Below are positions 7,983 through 14,889 of a stretch of 22,136 nucleotides of DNA, one piece after another (the stretch's first letter is position 1; every line of letters begins with the position of its first letter). This stretch comes from DATLFA01 sp039934635. Lineage in GTDB: Bacteria; Actinomycetota; Acidimicrobiia; Acidimicrobiales; WLNW01. Location: assembly GCA_039934635.1 (NCBI GenBank), contig JBDTLT010000077.1, positions 1 to 22,136 on the forward strand. Direction: 5' to 3'. The notes below the pieces were generated by a model that saw only the letters and a list, made by a program, of their open reading frames with translations, ran no database searches and was not told the DNA's origin. The translations under genes and the position numbers were made by a program.

Positions 7983-8762
7983 ATGACCACGCCCATGCCG
8001 CTGCGCATCTTCGAACACCAACTCGTCGCGTATCGGCGGTTGTGGCGGGGCACGGTGGTCGTCTCGTTCGCACAGCCCGTGCTGTTCCTGCTCGCGTTCG
8101 GCGTCGGTATCGGTGCACTCATCGACGAGGATGTGGCGGCGAGCCGGCGCATCGGCGACGTGCCCTATCTCGCGTTCGTGGCCCCTGGGTTGTTGGCTTC
8201 GGCGTGCATGGTCACCGCGACGGTCGAGTCGACGTGGCCGGTCATGTCGGCGATCAAGTGGAGCCGGCAGTACCACGGGATGCTGGCGTCGCCCTTGACG
8301 AGCACCGATCTCGTACACGGCCAAGTGCTGTGGATCGCGTTCCGCTCGATGATCACCGCCGTCGCCGTGGGCCTGGTGCTCATCTTCCCCGACGACACCC
8401 GCTCGGTTGGTCTGTTCGGCTCGGTGCTGGCCGGTGTGCTCACCGGGCTCGCGTTCGGCGTACCCATCACCGCGTGGACGGCCTCGGTCGATCGCGAAAA
8501 CCTGTTCTTCGGACTGCAGCGTTTCGTGGTCACGCCGATGTATCTCTTCGCGGGAGCGATGTTCCCCATCAGCCAACTGCCCCGGCCCTTTCGCGCCATC
8601 GCGTATGTCACGCCGCTCTATCACGGGGTCGAGCTGAGTCGCGGATTCGCACTGGGCACGATCGACTCCGCCGCGTTCGTTCACGTGGCCGTGCTGTCCG
8701 CCTTCGTGGTCGTCGGATACCTGTGGGCCCGCCGCACCTATCCCCGGCGGCTGTCACCGTGA
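7983..8762 (+). CDS. ABC-2 type permease, first subunit
   Basis: The protein is 259 residues from ATG 7983, directly after the ATPase gene. About six hydrophobic segments fit the ABC-2 membrane domain: near 22-45, 62-82, 108-130, 138-165, 178-196 and 230-250. The conserved end of segment 5, TPLYHGVEL (210-218), is the hallmark of the NodJ/DrrB group. Its stop overlaps the GTG of the next permease (GTGA, 8759-8762). Because the second permease differs in sequence, the membrane part is probably a heterodimer. Confidence 0.9.
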   Translation: MTTPMPLRIFEHQLVAYRRLWRGTVVVSFAQPVLFLLAFGVGIGALIDEDVAASRRIGDVPYLAFVAPGLLASACMVTATVESTWPVMSAIKWSRQYHGMLASPLTSTDLVHGQVLWIAFRSMITAVAVGLVLIFPDDTRSVGLFGSVLAGVLTGLAFGVPITAWTASVDRENLFFGLQRFVVTPMYLFAGAMFPISQLPRPFRAIAYVTPLYHGVELSRGFALGTIDSAAFVHVAVLSAFVVVGYLWARRTYPRRLSP

Positions 8763-9565
8763 ACGTAGCCCTCGTCTCGCGCATCGTTCCGGTGCAGCTG
8801 CGCGAATCGCGGCGCGCCCACCACATGGTCGAGCGGTCGATGGTCGTGTACCGGCGCGGCTGGGTGATGATCGTCTCGGGCTTCTTCGAGCCGCTCTTCT
8901 ACCTGCTGTCGATACGTGTGGGCGCAGGCAAGCTGGTGGGCGACCTCGATGTCGGCGGGCAGATGGTCGACTACGCCACCTTCGTTGCGCCTGCGCTGCT
9001 TGCCGCGTCCGCGATGAACGGCGCGGTCATCGATTCCACGTTCAACGTCTTTCACAAGCTGCGCTACGCGAAGACCTATGACGCCGTGCTTGCCACCCCG
9101 ATGACCCCCGGCGACATTGCGCTCGGCGAGATCGCCTGGGCGCTGATACGAGGCGTGATCTACGCGACGACCTTTGCGGTCGTGATCGTCGTCATGGGGT
9201 TGGCCGATTCGCCCTGGATCGTGGCGGCGGTGCCGATCGCGGTGCTGATCGGGTTCGCGTTCGCCGGCGTCGGTATGGCGGTGACGACCTACATGCGGGG
9301 ATGGGCCGACTTCGAGTTCGTCTTCCTCGCCACGATGCCGATGTTCTTGTTCTCGGGCAGCTTCTTCCCCCTGTCCCGCTATCCCCATGCGTTGCGCGTG
9401 ATCGTGCAGTTGACGCCGCTCTATCACGGCGTCGAGCTCGAACGCGCCGCCGCCAGCGGCCGCTTCGGCGCCGGCTCGTTCGTCGATGCCGCGTACCTGC
9501 TGGCACTCGGCGCCGTCGGGCTCGTGGTCGCGGCCCGCCGCATCGAGCGTTTGCTGCGCCCTTGA
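8759..9565 (+). CDS. ABC-2 type permease, second subunit
   Basis: The protein is 268 residues from GTG 8759, which overlaps the previous stop. It shares with its neighbour the ABC-2 layout of an N-terminal cytosolic helix, six hydrophobic segments, and the TPLYHGVELER motif after a FLFSGSFFPLSRYP loop. It has a longer N-terminal cytosolic segment (about 40 residues, rich in Arg). An upstream extension of this frame exists, but it lies inside the first permease gene and is a shadow. It completes the exporter operon; 103 nt separate it from panB. Confidence 0.9.
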   Translation: MNVALVSRIVPVQLRESRRAHHMVERSMVVYRRGWVMIVSGFFEPLFYLLSIRVGAGKLVGDLDVGGQMVDYATFVAPALLAASAMNGAVIDSTFNVFHKLRYAKTYDAVLATPMTPGDIALGEIAWALIRGVIYATTFAVVIVVMGLADSPWIVAAVPIAVLIGFAFAGVGMAVTTYMRGWADFEFVFLATMPMFLFSGSFFPLSRYPHALRVIVQLTPLYHGVELERAAASGRFGAGSFVDAAYLLALGAVGLVVAARRIERLLRP

Positions 9566-9590
9566 TCAGGGCACTGGGCCAACCGACGCG

Positions 9591-9620
9591 TTGCGCCGGG
9601 AGCCGTTCTCGTCGTAGTGT
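9591..9620 (+). promoter_or_regulatory. Putative sigma-70-type promoter of panB
   Basis: TTGCGC (9591-9596), an 18-bp spacer and TAGTGT (9615-9620) lie in the gap before panB. The start site would be near 9627, leaving a leader of about 40 nt with the GGAGGAGG ribosome-binding site. The match to consensus is moderate. Confidence 0.4.
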
Positions 9621-9668
9621 GAGCACGACCGCCGGCAGCCATTTGGCGCTGGACGGGAGGAGGAAACC

Positions 9669-10544
9669 ATGGCCGACGCCACGACGCCCCGTAAGAAGAC
9701 CACCGCGCCCTCGCTACGTGGCCGCAAGGTACGCGACGGGTACGACCCGCTGGTGATGGTCACCGCCTACGACGCACCGAGTGCCCGCATGGTCGACGCC
9801 GCGGGCGCCGACATGATCCTCGTCGGCGACTCGCTGGCGATGGTGGTGCTCGGTTACGACGACACGCTGCAGGTCACGATCGACGACATGGTGCATCACA
9901 CCGCGGCCGTCGCCCGCACCAAGCCCACTGCGCTGATCATCGCCGATCTCCCGTGGCTCAGCTACCACGTCTCCGTCGAGGACACCGTTCGCAATGCGGC
10001 GGCGCTCGTGCGGGCAGGGGCACAGGCGGTCAAGCTCGAAGGTGGCCGCAAGCGCGTGGCGATGATCGACGCGATCATCGACGCCGAGATTCCTGTCATG
10101 GGCCACATCGGTCTCACGCCGCAGTCGGTCCACGCCATGGGCGGCTTCAAGGTGCAGGGCCGCGAAACGTCGGCCGCCCTCGGTCTCATCGACGATGCCA
10201 AGGCCCTCAGCCACGCCGGCTGTTTCGCCATGGTGGTCGAAGGCGTGCCCGACGTCGTCGGCCAGATGATCACCGATGCGATCGACGTACCCACGATCGG
10301 CATCGGCGCGGGGCCCGGTACCGACGGCCAGGTGCTCGTGTTCCACGACGTGCTCGGCATCGAAGACCGGGTCACGCCGAAGTTCGTGCGGCGCTACGCG
10401 GAGGTCAAGGCCATGTCGGTCGAGGCGCTCGATCGCTTTGCCGCCGACGTGCGCGGAGGGCGGTTCCCCTCCGCCGCCGAGAGCTATCACTTGACGGCCG
10501 ATCAAGCCGAGGCCCTCGGGCTCTACGGCTCGACCGGCCACTGA
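9669..10544 (+). CDS. panB: 3-methyl-2-oxobutanoate hydroxymethyltransferase
   Basis: The protein is 291 residues from ATG 9669, preceded by a strong GGAGGAGG. It catalyses hydroxymethyl transfer from methylene-tetrahydrofolate to 2-oxoisovalerate, giving ketopantoate, the first committed step of pantothenate and CoA synthesis. It is a cytosolic TIM barrel. Metal ligands by family alignment are Asp54 (VGDS), Asp93 (ADLP) and Glu124 (KLEGG), and the catalytic Glu is Glu191 (VVEGVP). Other signatures are MVTAYDAPSAR, GHIGLTPQS and GIGAGPGTDGQVLV. Length is close to the usual ~265-285 plus a short N-terminal extension. panC and panD are not in this window, and the gene appears to be transcribed alone. 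Confidence 0.97.
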   Translation: MADATTPRKKTTAPSLRGRKVRDGYDPLVMVTAYDAPSARMVDAAGADMILVGDSLAMVVLGYDDTLQVTIDDMVHHTAAVARTKPTALIIADLPWLSYHVSVEDTVRNAAALVRAGAQAVKLEGGRKRVAMIDAIIDAEIPVMGHIGLTPQSVHAMGGFKVQGRETSAALGLIDDAKALSHAGCFAMVVEGVPDVVGQMITDAIDVPTIGIGAGPGTDGQVLVFHDVLGIEDRVTPKFVRRYAEVKAMSVEALDRFAADVRGGRFPSAAESYHLTADQAEALGLYGSTGH

Positions 10545-10561
10545 GCTTCTGCGTTACCGCG

Positions 10562-10954
10562 TCACTGCGTCACTGGGGCGGCGGTAGCGGGCGCCGTGGG
10601 ATCGCCCACGGCGCACCGGCCCTGGCCTTTGTCGTGGAGTTCTTTCAGCCGGGCGACGACTCGGTCGTGGCGTTCTTGCAGTTGCGCCAGTCGGGCGTCG
10701 ATCTTCGCGACGAGATCGGTCTTGCCTTCGGCGGCCGCCTTGTCCCGCAACGCCGTCAACTTCGCTTGATGGGCGCGGGCCTGTTCGTCGAGGTGCTGCA
10801 GCCTCTGCCACGCGTGCTGCGCCCGGGTGCACAGTTGTTCCTGCGTCGCTTTGGTGGGATTGTCGGCGGCGGTCGCGGCGGAGGCGATGCCCGCGGTGCC
10901 GATGGCAAGGCTGCCGGTGAGCAATGTGGCGGCGAGGATCTTCTTGAGTTTCAT
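10562..10954 (-). CDS. Small secreted coiled-coil protein
   Basis: The protein is 130 residues from ATG 10954, with AAGGA upstream. It has a clear Sec signal peptide: MKLKK, a hydrophobic core, and likely cleavage after AGIASA (about residue 27). The mature ~100 residues are Ala/Gln/Lys/Arg-rich with long helical heptad-like segments (AWQRLQHLDEQARAHQAKL to ARLKELHDKG). Two Cys bracket the helices (LCTR and GRCAV), so one disulfide may staple a helical hairpin. The tail is Pro/Ala/Thr-rich. I do not recognise a family. An upstream in-frame start at 11047 is rejected because the signal peptide would become internal. A PhoP-box-like direct repeat lies 60-78 bp upstream. Confidence 0.75.
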   Translation of the reverse strand: MKLKKILAATLLTGSLAIGTAGIASAATAADNPTKATQEQLCTRAQHAWQRLQHLDEQARAHQAKLTALRDKAAAEGKTDLVAKIDARLAQLQERHDRVVARLKELHDKGQGRCAVGDPTAPATAAPVTQ

Positions 10955-11013
10955 CGGGGTCGTCCTTGGTTCGTTGGTGGGGTGGGGGGCTTCGAAACCC
11001 AACGATGACGCCC

Positions 11014-11032
11014 GACTGTGAGCGGACTGTGA
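11014..11032 (-). promoter_or_regulatory. PhoP-box-like direct repeat
   Basis: On the minus strand this reads TCACAGTCCGCTCACAGTC: two identical 7-mers TCACAGT separated by 4 bp (11-bp period). The M. tuberculosis PhoP consensus is TCACAGC-N4-TCACAGC, so each half differs by one base. It lies 60-78 bp upstream of the secreted coiled-coil gene, a suitable place for a response-regulator activator site. No PhoP gene is in view. Confidence 0.5.
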
Positions 11033-11182
11033 TGGAGCGTTGACCATCCGATGAGGCGTTTCCCCTGCTCGGCGCCGGCCGTATCTCGCTTCGCGCCCAT
11101 GATGTGTGCGACAGTACGGGCGACTCGAGAGATCCTCGTCCCCGCTTTGCCGGGGGCCGCTCGGGTCCTGAGAGGAAACTCA

Positions 11183-11359
11183 ATGAGCATTCTGGACAAG
11201 GCAAAAAGCCTCATCGGCAAGAATCGTGACAAGTCCAAGGACGGCGTCGACAAGGGCGCCGGCATCGCCGACAAGAAGACCGGTGGCGCCCACACCGACA
11301 AGATCGACGCCGGGGCCGACAAGGCCAAAGACGCGATCGACAAGCTCCCTCCGCAATAG
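11183..11359 (+). CDS. MT0933-like antitoxin family protein
   Basis: The protein is 58 residues from ATG 11183, with AGAGGAAA upstream. It is a very Lys/Asp-rich, hydrophilic, helical protein beginning MSILDKAKSLIGKN and containing repeated DKxKD/DKAxD units and the core IADKKTGGAHTDKID. This matches the MT0933/Rv0909 antitoxin-like family of Actinobacteria. The usual family has Tyr in the GxYxDKID segment; here it is His. No toxin (Rv0910-like or other) lies beside it: the flanks are the divergent secreted protein and rpsF. A true antitoxin role is therefore doubtful. It may be a stand-alone stress protein, as many relatives are found without toxins. Confidence 0.7.
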   Translation: MSILDKAKSLIGKNRDKSKDGVDKGAGIADKKTGGAHTDKIDAGADKAKDAIDKLPPQ

Positions 11360-11414
11360 CCGGCGCTCGCCGTCCCCGGCTCACTGTCACAGGGCATCGG
11401 CATACTTCGAGATG

Positions 11415-11442
11415 TGGAACCTGAACGATCTGGGGCTACGAT
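11415..11442 (+). promoter_or_regulatory. Possible promoter of rpsF-ssb-rpsR-rplI operon
   Basis: TGGAAC (11415-11420), 16 bp, then TACGAT (11437-11442) would start transcription near 11449 and give a leader of about 115 nt. A second -10-like TACCCT is at 11465-11470. Neither has a strong -35, so the real start could be either. Confidence 0.3.
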
Positions 11443-11510
11443 CCCGATGCTCGATGTCGCCACTTACCCTGGCGACTTCGCGCTCCATCGTTCCCCTATC
11501 CAACAACCCT

Positions 11511-11554
11511 GCCCCCGCGGGGGCTCTGGCCTGTCGGTCAGATCCAGAGGGAGG
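11511..11554 (+). promoter_or_regulatory. Structured rpsF leader abutting the ribosome-binding site
   Basis: There are two adjoining RNA hairpins. The first is GCCCC-CGCG-GGGGC (11511-11524). The second has outer stem CTCTGG (11524-11529) with CCAGAG (11544-11549) and inner stem CTG/CAG around TCGGT. Its 3' arm supplies the AGAG that begins the AGAGGGAGG Shine-Dalgarno (11546-11554), so folding would compete with ribosome binding. Autoregulation of this operon by S6:S18 through a leader hairpin is known in other bacteria. I cannot confirm that this is the same motif. Confidence 0.4.
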
Positions 11555-11562
11555 TACTGCTC

Positions 11563-11895
11563 GTGATTCGAGCTTACGAAGTCATGATCATCGTCGACCC
11601 CGAGGTCGACGAGACCGGCGTCAAGTCGGTGATCAGTCGGGTGACCGACCTGGTGCAGGCCGATTCCGGCCGCGTGGTCACACTCGACAATTGGGGCCGG
11701 CGTCGTTTCACGCATCCCCTCAAGCGCAAGAGTGAGGGCACCTATCTGGTGTTCGAGCTCGTCACTCCGGCGTCGAGCCTCGATCCGCTCGATCGCAACC
11801 TGCGCCTCGCGGACGAGATCATCCGCCACAAAATCATCCGCCTGCCCGACCGCGAAGCGACCAAACGAGGCCTTCTCGGCGCGGCCGCAGGCTGA
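11563..11895 (+). CDS. rpsF: 30S ribosomal protein S6
   Basis: The protein is 110 residues from GTG 11563, with a strong AGAGGGAGG site. It is full-length S6: MIRAYEVMIIVDPEVDE at the N-terminus, then the central NWGRRRFTHPLKRKSEGTYLVFEL, a hallmark of the family, and LDRNLRLADEIIRHKIIRLP. It binds 16S rRNA with S18 on the 30S platform. It is the first gene of the operon rpsF-ssb-rpsR-rplI; ssb follows after 16 nt. Confidence 0.97.
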   Translation: MIRAYEVMIIVDPEVDETGVKSVISRVTDLVQADSGRVVTLDNWGRRRFTHPLKRKSEGTYLVFELVTPASSLDPLDRNLRLADEIIRHKIIRLPDREATKRGLLGAAAG

Positions 11896-11911
11896 ACTAC
11901 GGAGAGCCGAC

Positions 11912-12376
11912 ATGGCATTCGACAACACCACCGTCCTCGTGGGCAATGTGACCCGCGATCCAGAGCTGCGCTTCACTCCTGGTGGGGCCGCAGTGTGCAC
12001 TTTCGGTCTGGCGTGGAATCACCGCACGACCAACCGCCAGACAAATGAGACCGAAGAGCAGGTCAACTTCTTCGACGTCACCTGCTGGCGTCAACTCGCC
12101 GAAAACGTGGCCGAGTCGGTCACCAAGGGCATGCGCGTCGTCGTCTACGGGCGGCTGCAGCAGCGCTCGTGGGAGAGCGCACCGGGAGAGCGCCGGTCAA
12201 AGGTCGAGGTCGTCGCCGACGAGATCGCACCCAGCTTGAAGTTCGCGACCGCGCAGATGACCCGCAACGATTTCCGCGGCGGCGATGGTGAGCGCAGTGG
12301 TGGCGCAGGGGGCGGCGGGGGCGGTCGCCCCGTAGCCAACGAACCGGTCTACGACCCTGACGAGGAGCCGTTCTGA
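11912..12376 (+). CDS. ssb: Single-stranded DNA-binding protein
   Basis: The protein is 154 residues from ATG 11912, with ACGGAGAG upstream. The N-terminal OB fold runs from about 5 to 110 (NTTVLVGNVTRDPELRFTPGG, NFFDVTCWRQLAENVAESVTKGMRVVVYGRL). It is followed by a short Gly-rich linker and the acidic tip DPDEEPF that recruits replication and repair partners. It is slightly shorter than mycobacterial Ssb because the linker is brief. Its TGA overlaps the rpsR ATG by one base (TGATG, 12374-12378), implying translational coupling. Confidence 0.97.
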   Translation: MAFDNTTVLVGNVTRDPELRFTPGGAAVCTFGLAWNHRTTNRQTNETEEQVNFFDVTCWRQLAENVAESVTKGMRVVVYGRLQQRSWESAPGERRSKVEVVADEIAPSLKFATAQMTRNDFRGGDGERSGGAGGGGGGRPVANEPVYDPDEEPF

Positions 12377-12759
12377 TGGCCAAAGAGCCAAAGCGCGTAA
12401 AGAACAAGGACAACGCCAAACGGGCCAAGAAGAAGGTCAGCCTGCTCAACCAAGAGCGGGTCGAATACGTCGATTACAAAGACGTCAACTTGCTGCGACG
12501 GTTCATGTCGGACCGCGCCAAGATCCGGGCCCGTCGTGTCACCGGCAACGACTCGCAACAACAGCGCGAGGTCGCCCGAGCGATCAAGAACGCTCGCGAG
12601 ATGGCACTGCTGCCCTACACGACACGTGTGACCACACAGCGCAAGGTCAAGAGCAACGACAACGCCGATCGGTCTGCCGAGCCGGCCGAGGTCGAAGCGC
12701 CGCCGGTCGATGAGGTCGATACCGCAGACGGCGCGGACTTGGCGGAGGTCGACGCGTGA
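12376..12759 (+). CDS. rpsR: 30S ribosomal protein S18 with acidic C-terminal tail
   Basis: The protein is 127 residues, against the usual 75-90. The core (about 20-90) is ordinary S18: YVDYKDVNLLRRFMSDRAKIRARRVTGN, then QQQREVARAIKNAREMALLPYT. The N-terminus is Lys-rich and lacks the Cys residues of zinc-binding S18 forms, so it is the zinc-independent type. After the core comes an unusual tail (residues ~94-127); its last 27 residues contain ten Asp/Glu and no Lys or Arg. The stop overlaps rplI (GTGA, 12756-12759). The tail is in-frame and uses GC-rich codons like its surroundings, so a frameshift artefact is unlikely. Confidence 0.95.
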   Translation: MAKEPKRVKNKDNAKRAKKKVSLLNQERVEYVDYKDVNLLRRFMSDRAKIRARRVTGNDSQQQREVARAIKNAREMALLPYTTRVTTQRKVKSNDNADRSAEPAEVEAPPVDEVDTADGADLAEVDA

Positions 12760-13199
12760 AGGTCGTACTTCGTTCCGATGTGTCGGGTATCGGTCGCAAG
12801 GGTGATGTGCGTGAGGTAGCCAATGGTTACGCCCGCAATTACCTGCTGCCCCGCGGCCTGGCCTTCAAGGCCACCCCCGGCGTCGAGGCGCAAGCCGAGG
12901 GCATGCGCCGGGCCCGCTCGCTCAAGCAAGCGTCCGAGCTCGCCGACGCCAAGGTCGTCGCCGAGTTGTTGGCGTCGGCGCCCGTGCGCATCACTGTTCG
13001 TTCGGGCAAAGAGGGCAAGCTGTTCGGGTCGGTGGGGTCCTCCGACATCGTGTCGGCCATCTCCAAGCAACTCGGCGTCACGATCGAGCGCCGCCAGGTC
13101 GAGTTGCCCGAGCCCATCAAAGCCGTCGGCTCCTACCAAGTGCCGGTCGAGCTGCACAGCGACCTGACGGTGCCGGTCACCGTCGAAGTCGGGGCCTGA
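12756..13199 (+). CDS. rplI: 50S ribosomal protein L9
   Basis: The protein is 147 residues from GTG 12756, which overlaps the rpsR stop. The N-terminal RNA-binding domain (MKVVLRSDVSGIGRKGDVREVANGYARNYLLPRGLA) is the L9 signature. A long connecting helix (about 40-75) follows, then the C-terminal domain with the conserved GKLFGSVGSSDI. The length is normal. It is the last gene of the ribosomal operon; the gap after it carries the DnaA-box-like cluster. Confidence 0.97.
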   Translation: MKVVLRSDVSGIGRKGDVREVANGYARNYLLPRGLAFKATPGVEAQAEGMRRARSLKQASELADAKVVAELLASAPVRITVRSGKEGKLFGSVGSSDIVSAISKQLGVTIERRQVELPEPIKAVGSYQVPVELHSDLTVPVTVEVGA

Positions 13200-13290
13200 T
13201 CACCCCTCGGCGCCCGCTGCTTCGGGTTACAAGTCGTGTGTCCTGCTGTCATCTGGTTGTCGCGCGTTCGCGCGCTGGCTGTAATCGATA

Positions 13291-13383
13291 TGTGGACTAT
13301 TGGGGCGGTTGTCCCCAATCTGATGCCTAATTCCACAGACTTGTCCCCACATGACCCTCTCGTACCCCCAAAAGTTGTCCACC
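13291..13383. promoter_or_regulatory. Cluster of DnaA-box-like 9-mers upstream of dnaB
   Basis: Within 93 bp there are TAGTCCACA (minus strand, 13291-13299), TTGTCCCCA (13309-13317), TTGTCCCCA followed by CA (13341-13351) and TTGTCCACC (13375-13383). Each differs by one base from the actinobacterial DnaA box TTGTCCACA. The region (13200-13463) is visibly less GC-rich than the flanking genes. It could let DnaA control dnaB expression or act as a DnaA-titrating site. A secondary origin function is only a possibility. Confidence 0.5.
13299..13319. repeat. 7-bp inverted repeat in rplI-dnaB gap
   Basis: ATTGGGG (13299-13305) and CCCCAAT (13313-13319) pair perfectly around a 7-nt loop that contains part of a DnaA-box-like site. 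No T-run follows, so it is not a typical terminator. It may be an operator or simply part of the DnaA-site cluster. Confidence 0.4.
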
Positions 13384-13463
13384 GATTGGCCGGGGAAATC
13401 CCCCACATTCGTCGGGTTTTCCTCTAGAGATCAACAGGACAGAACGGCAAGGGTTTGCCCCCC

Positions 13464-14879
13464 ATGGCAATACGCAGCGCTTCGACCACCGGGACCCCAC
13501 CGGGCAGCTCAGCTCGGCGGCCGCGTGGTGATGCCCGCGAACCCAGTTCCCTGACCGACGTACGCATCCCGCCCCACAACATCACCGCCGAGGCGTCGCT
13601 GCTCGGCGCCATGTTGTTGTCGCGCGATGCGATCGCCGACGCCATAGAGATCGTGCGCCCCGAGCACTTCTACAAACCGGCCCACGCGCACGTCTTCGAT
13701 GCCATCGTCACGCTCTACGGCGCCGGCGAGCCCGTCGACCCGGTCACGGTGGCCGAGGCCCTCGATCGCGCCGGGTTGCTCGACAGCCTCGGCGGTGTCG
13801 GCGTCATCGTCGACCTGCAGGCATCGACGCCGGCCATTGCCAGCGTCAGCCGCTACGCCCGCATCGTGCAAGAGCACTCCACGCTGCGCCGGCTCATCGG
13901 CGTGGCTCACGACATCGCGGACATCGCGTACGCCAAGCCCGACGACGTGGTCAAAGCGGTCGACCAGGCCGAGTCGCTCGTCTACGAAGTCGGGCAGGGC
14001 CGCGTCGCCGACACCATGTCGCAGATCCGTGACCTGCTCGACGCCAACCTCGACCGCCTCGAGCAGTTGTACGAGCGGGGCCAGACGATCACCGGCACGC
14101 CGTCGGGCTACATCGACCTCGACGACATCTTGGGCGGCATGCAGCCGAGCGCGCTGATCGTCGTGGGTGCCCGTCCGGCCATGGGCAAGACGTCGTTCGC
14201 CCTCGGCATGGCCGCGCACGCCGCCATCGAGGCCGACCTCCCGGTCGTCGTGTTCTCACTCGAGATGAGTCAGCTCGAGTTGTCGCAGCGGCTCCTGTGC
14301 TCCGAGTCGCGGGTCGATTCCAAGAACGTGCGTGACGGCAAGTTGACCGAAGCCGATTGGAAGAAGATCAGCCATGGCGTCGGGCGACTGGCCGAGGCAC
14401 CGATCTTCATCGACGACAACCCCAACGTCACCGTGATGGAGATCAGGGCCAAGACCCGCCGGCTCAAGAGCCGCCTCGGCAAGCTCGGCCTGATCGTCAT
14501 CGACTACTTGCAGCTGATGACCGGCCGCAGCGGCGCCGACAACCGCCAGGTCGAGGTGGCCGAGATCAGTCGTGGTCTCAAGATCCTGGCCCGCGAGCTC
14601 GAGACCCCGGTCATCGCCCTTTCTCAGCTGTCGCGCAACCTCGAGGCGCGGCAGGACAAGCGGCCGATGCTGGCCGATCTCCGCGAGTCGGGCGCCATCG
14701 AACAAGACGCCGACGTGGTGCTGTTCATCTATCGCGACGAGATCTACCACGCCGACACGAGTGATCTGGGTACCGCCGAGATCATCATCGCCAAGCACCG
14801 CAACGGCCCCACGGGCCATGTTCGGCTGGCGTTCCTGCCGCACTACACCCGCTTCGCCAACATGGCCAAGGGTGTGTGA
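13464..14879 (+). CDS. dnaB: Replicative DNA helicase DnaB
   Basis: The protein is 471 residues from ATG 13464, with AAGGG about 10 nt upstream; a TTG at 13455 is poorly spaced. It is the hexameric 5'-3' helicase at the replication fork. The N-terminal domain starts near residue 35 (RIPPHNITAEASLLGAMLLS) after a ~30-residue unstructured Ser/Pro/Arg leader. The RecA-type motor has Walker A ARPAMGKTS (236-244), FSLEMS, Walker B LIVIDYLQL (343-351), the LSQLSRNLE segment and the arginine-finger region KHRNGPTG (444-451). No intein is present, unlike several mycobacterial DnaB proteins. It lies apart from the ribosomal operon, with its own 264-bp upstream region. Confidence 0.97.
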   Translation: MAIRSASTTGTPPGSSARRPRGDAREPSSLTDVRIPPHNITAEASLLGAMLLSRDAIADAIEIVRPEHFYKPAHAHVFDAIVTLYGAGEPVDPVTVAEALDRAGLLDSLGGVGVIVDLQASTPAIASVSRYARIVQEHSTLRRLIGVAHDIADIAYAKPDDVVKAVDQAESLVYEVGQGRVADTMSQIRDLLDANLDRLEQLYERGQTITGTPSGYIDLDDILGGMQPSALIVVGARPAMGKTSFALGMAAHAAIEADLPVVVFSLEMSQLELSQRLLCSESRVDSKNVRDGKLTEADWKKISHGVGRLAEAPIFIDDNPNVTVMEIRAKTRRLKSRLGKLGLIVIDYLQLMTGRSGADNRQVEVAEISRGLKILARELETPVIALSQLSRNLEARQDKRPMLADLRESGAIEQDADVVLFIYRDEIYHADTSDLGTAEIIIAKHRNGPTGHVRLAFLPHYTRFANMAKGV

Positions 14880-14889
14880 GCGTGCGCTC

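Noticed and set aside
8738..9427. Long minus-strand open frame, Asp/His/Arg-rich
   Set aside because: It is a composition shadow of the second permease; no domain, and the plus strand has clear membrane segments and motifs.
10559..10574. Tandem GCGTCACT repeat between panB and the secreted-protein gene
   Set aside because: Only two 8-bp copies, lying across the secreted gene's stop; too short to interpret.
11358..11381. AGCCGG/CCGGCT hairpin after the MT0933-like gene as a terminator
   Set aside because: The stem is short, the loop is 12 nt and there is no T-run; too weak to list as a feature.
13261..13274. CGCGC-GTTC-GCGCG hairpin after rplI as a terminator
   Set aside because: Only five base pairs and no T-run; kept out although its position is suggestive.
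13200..13463. Chromosomal origin (oriC)
   Set aside because: The DnaA-like sites are each imperfect, there is no AT-rich unwinding stretch, and dnaA, dnaN and rpmH are absent. Described only as a DnaA-site cluster.
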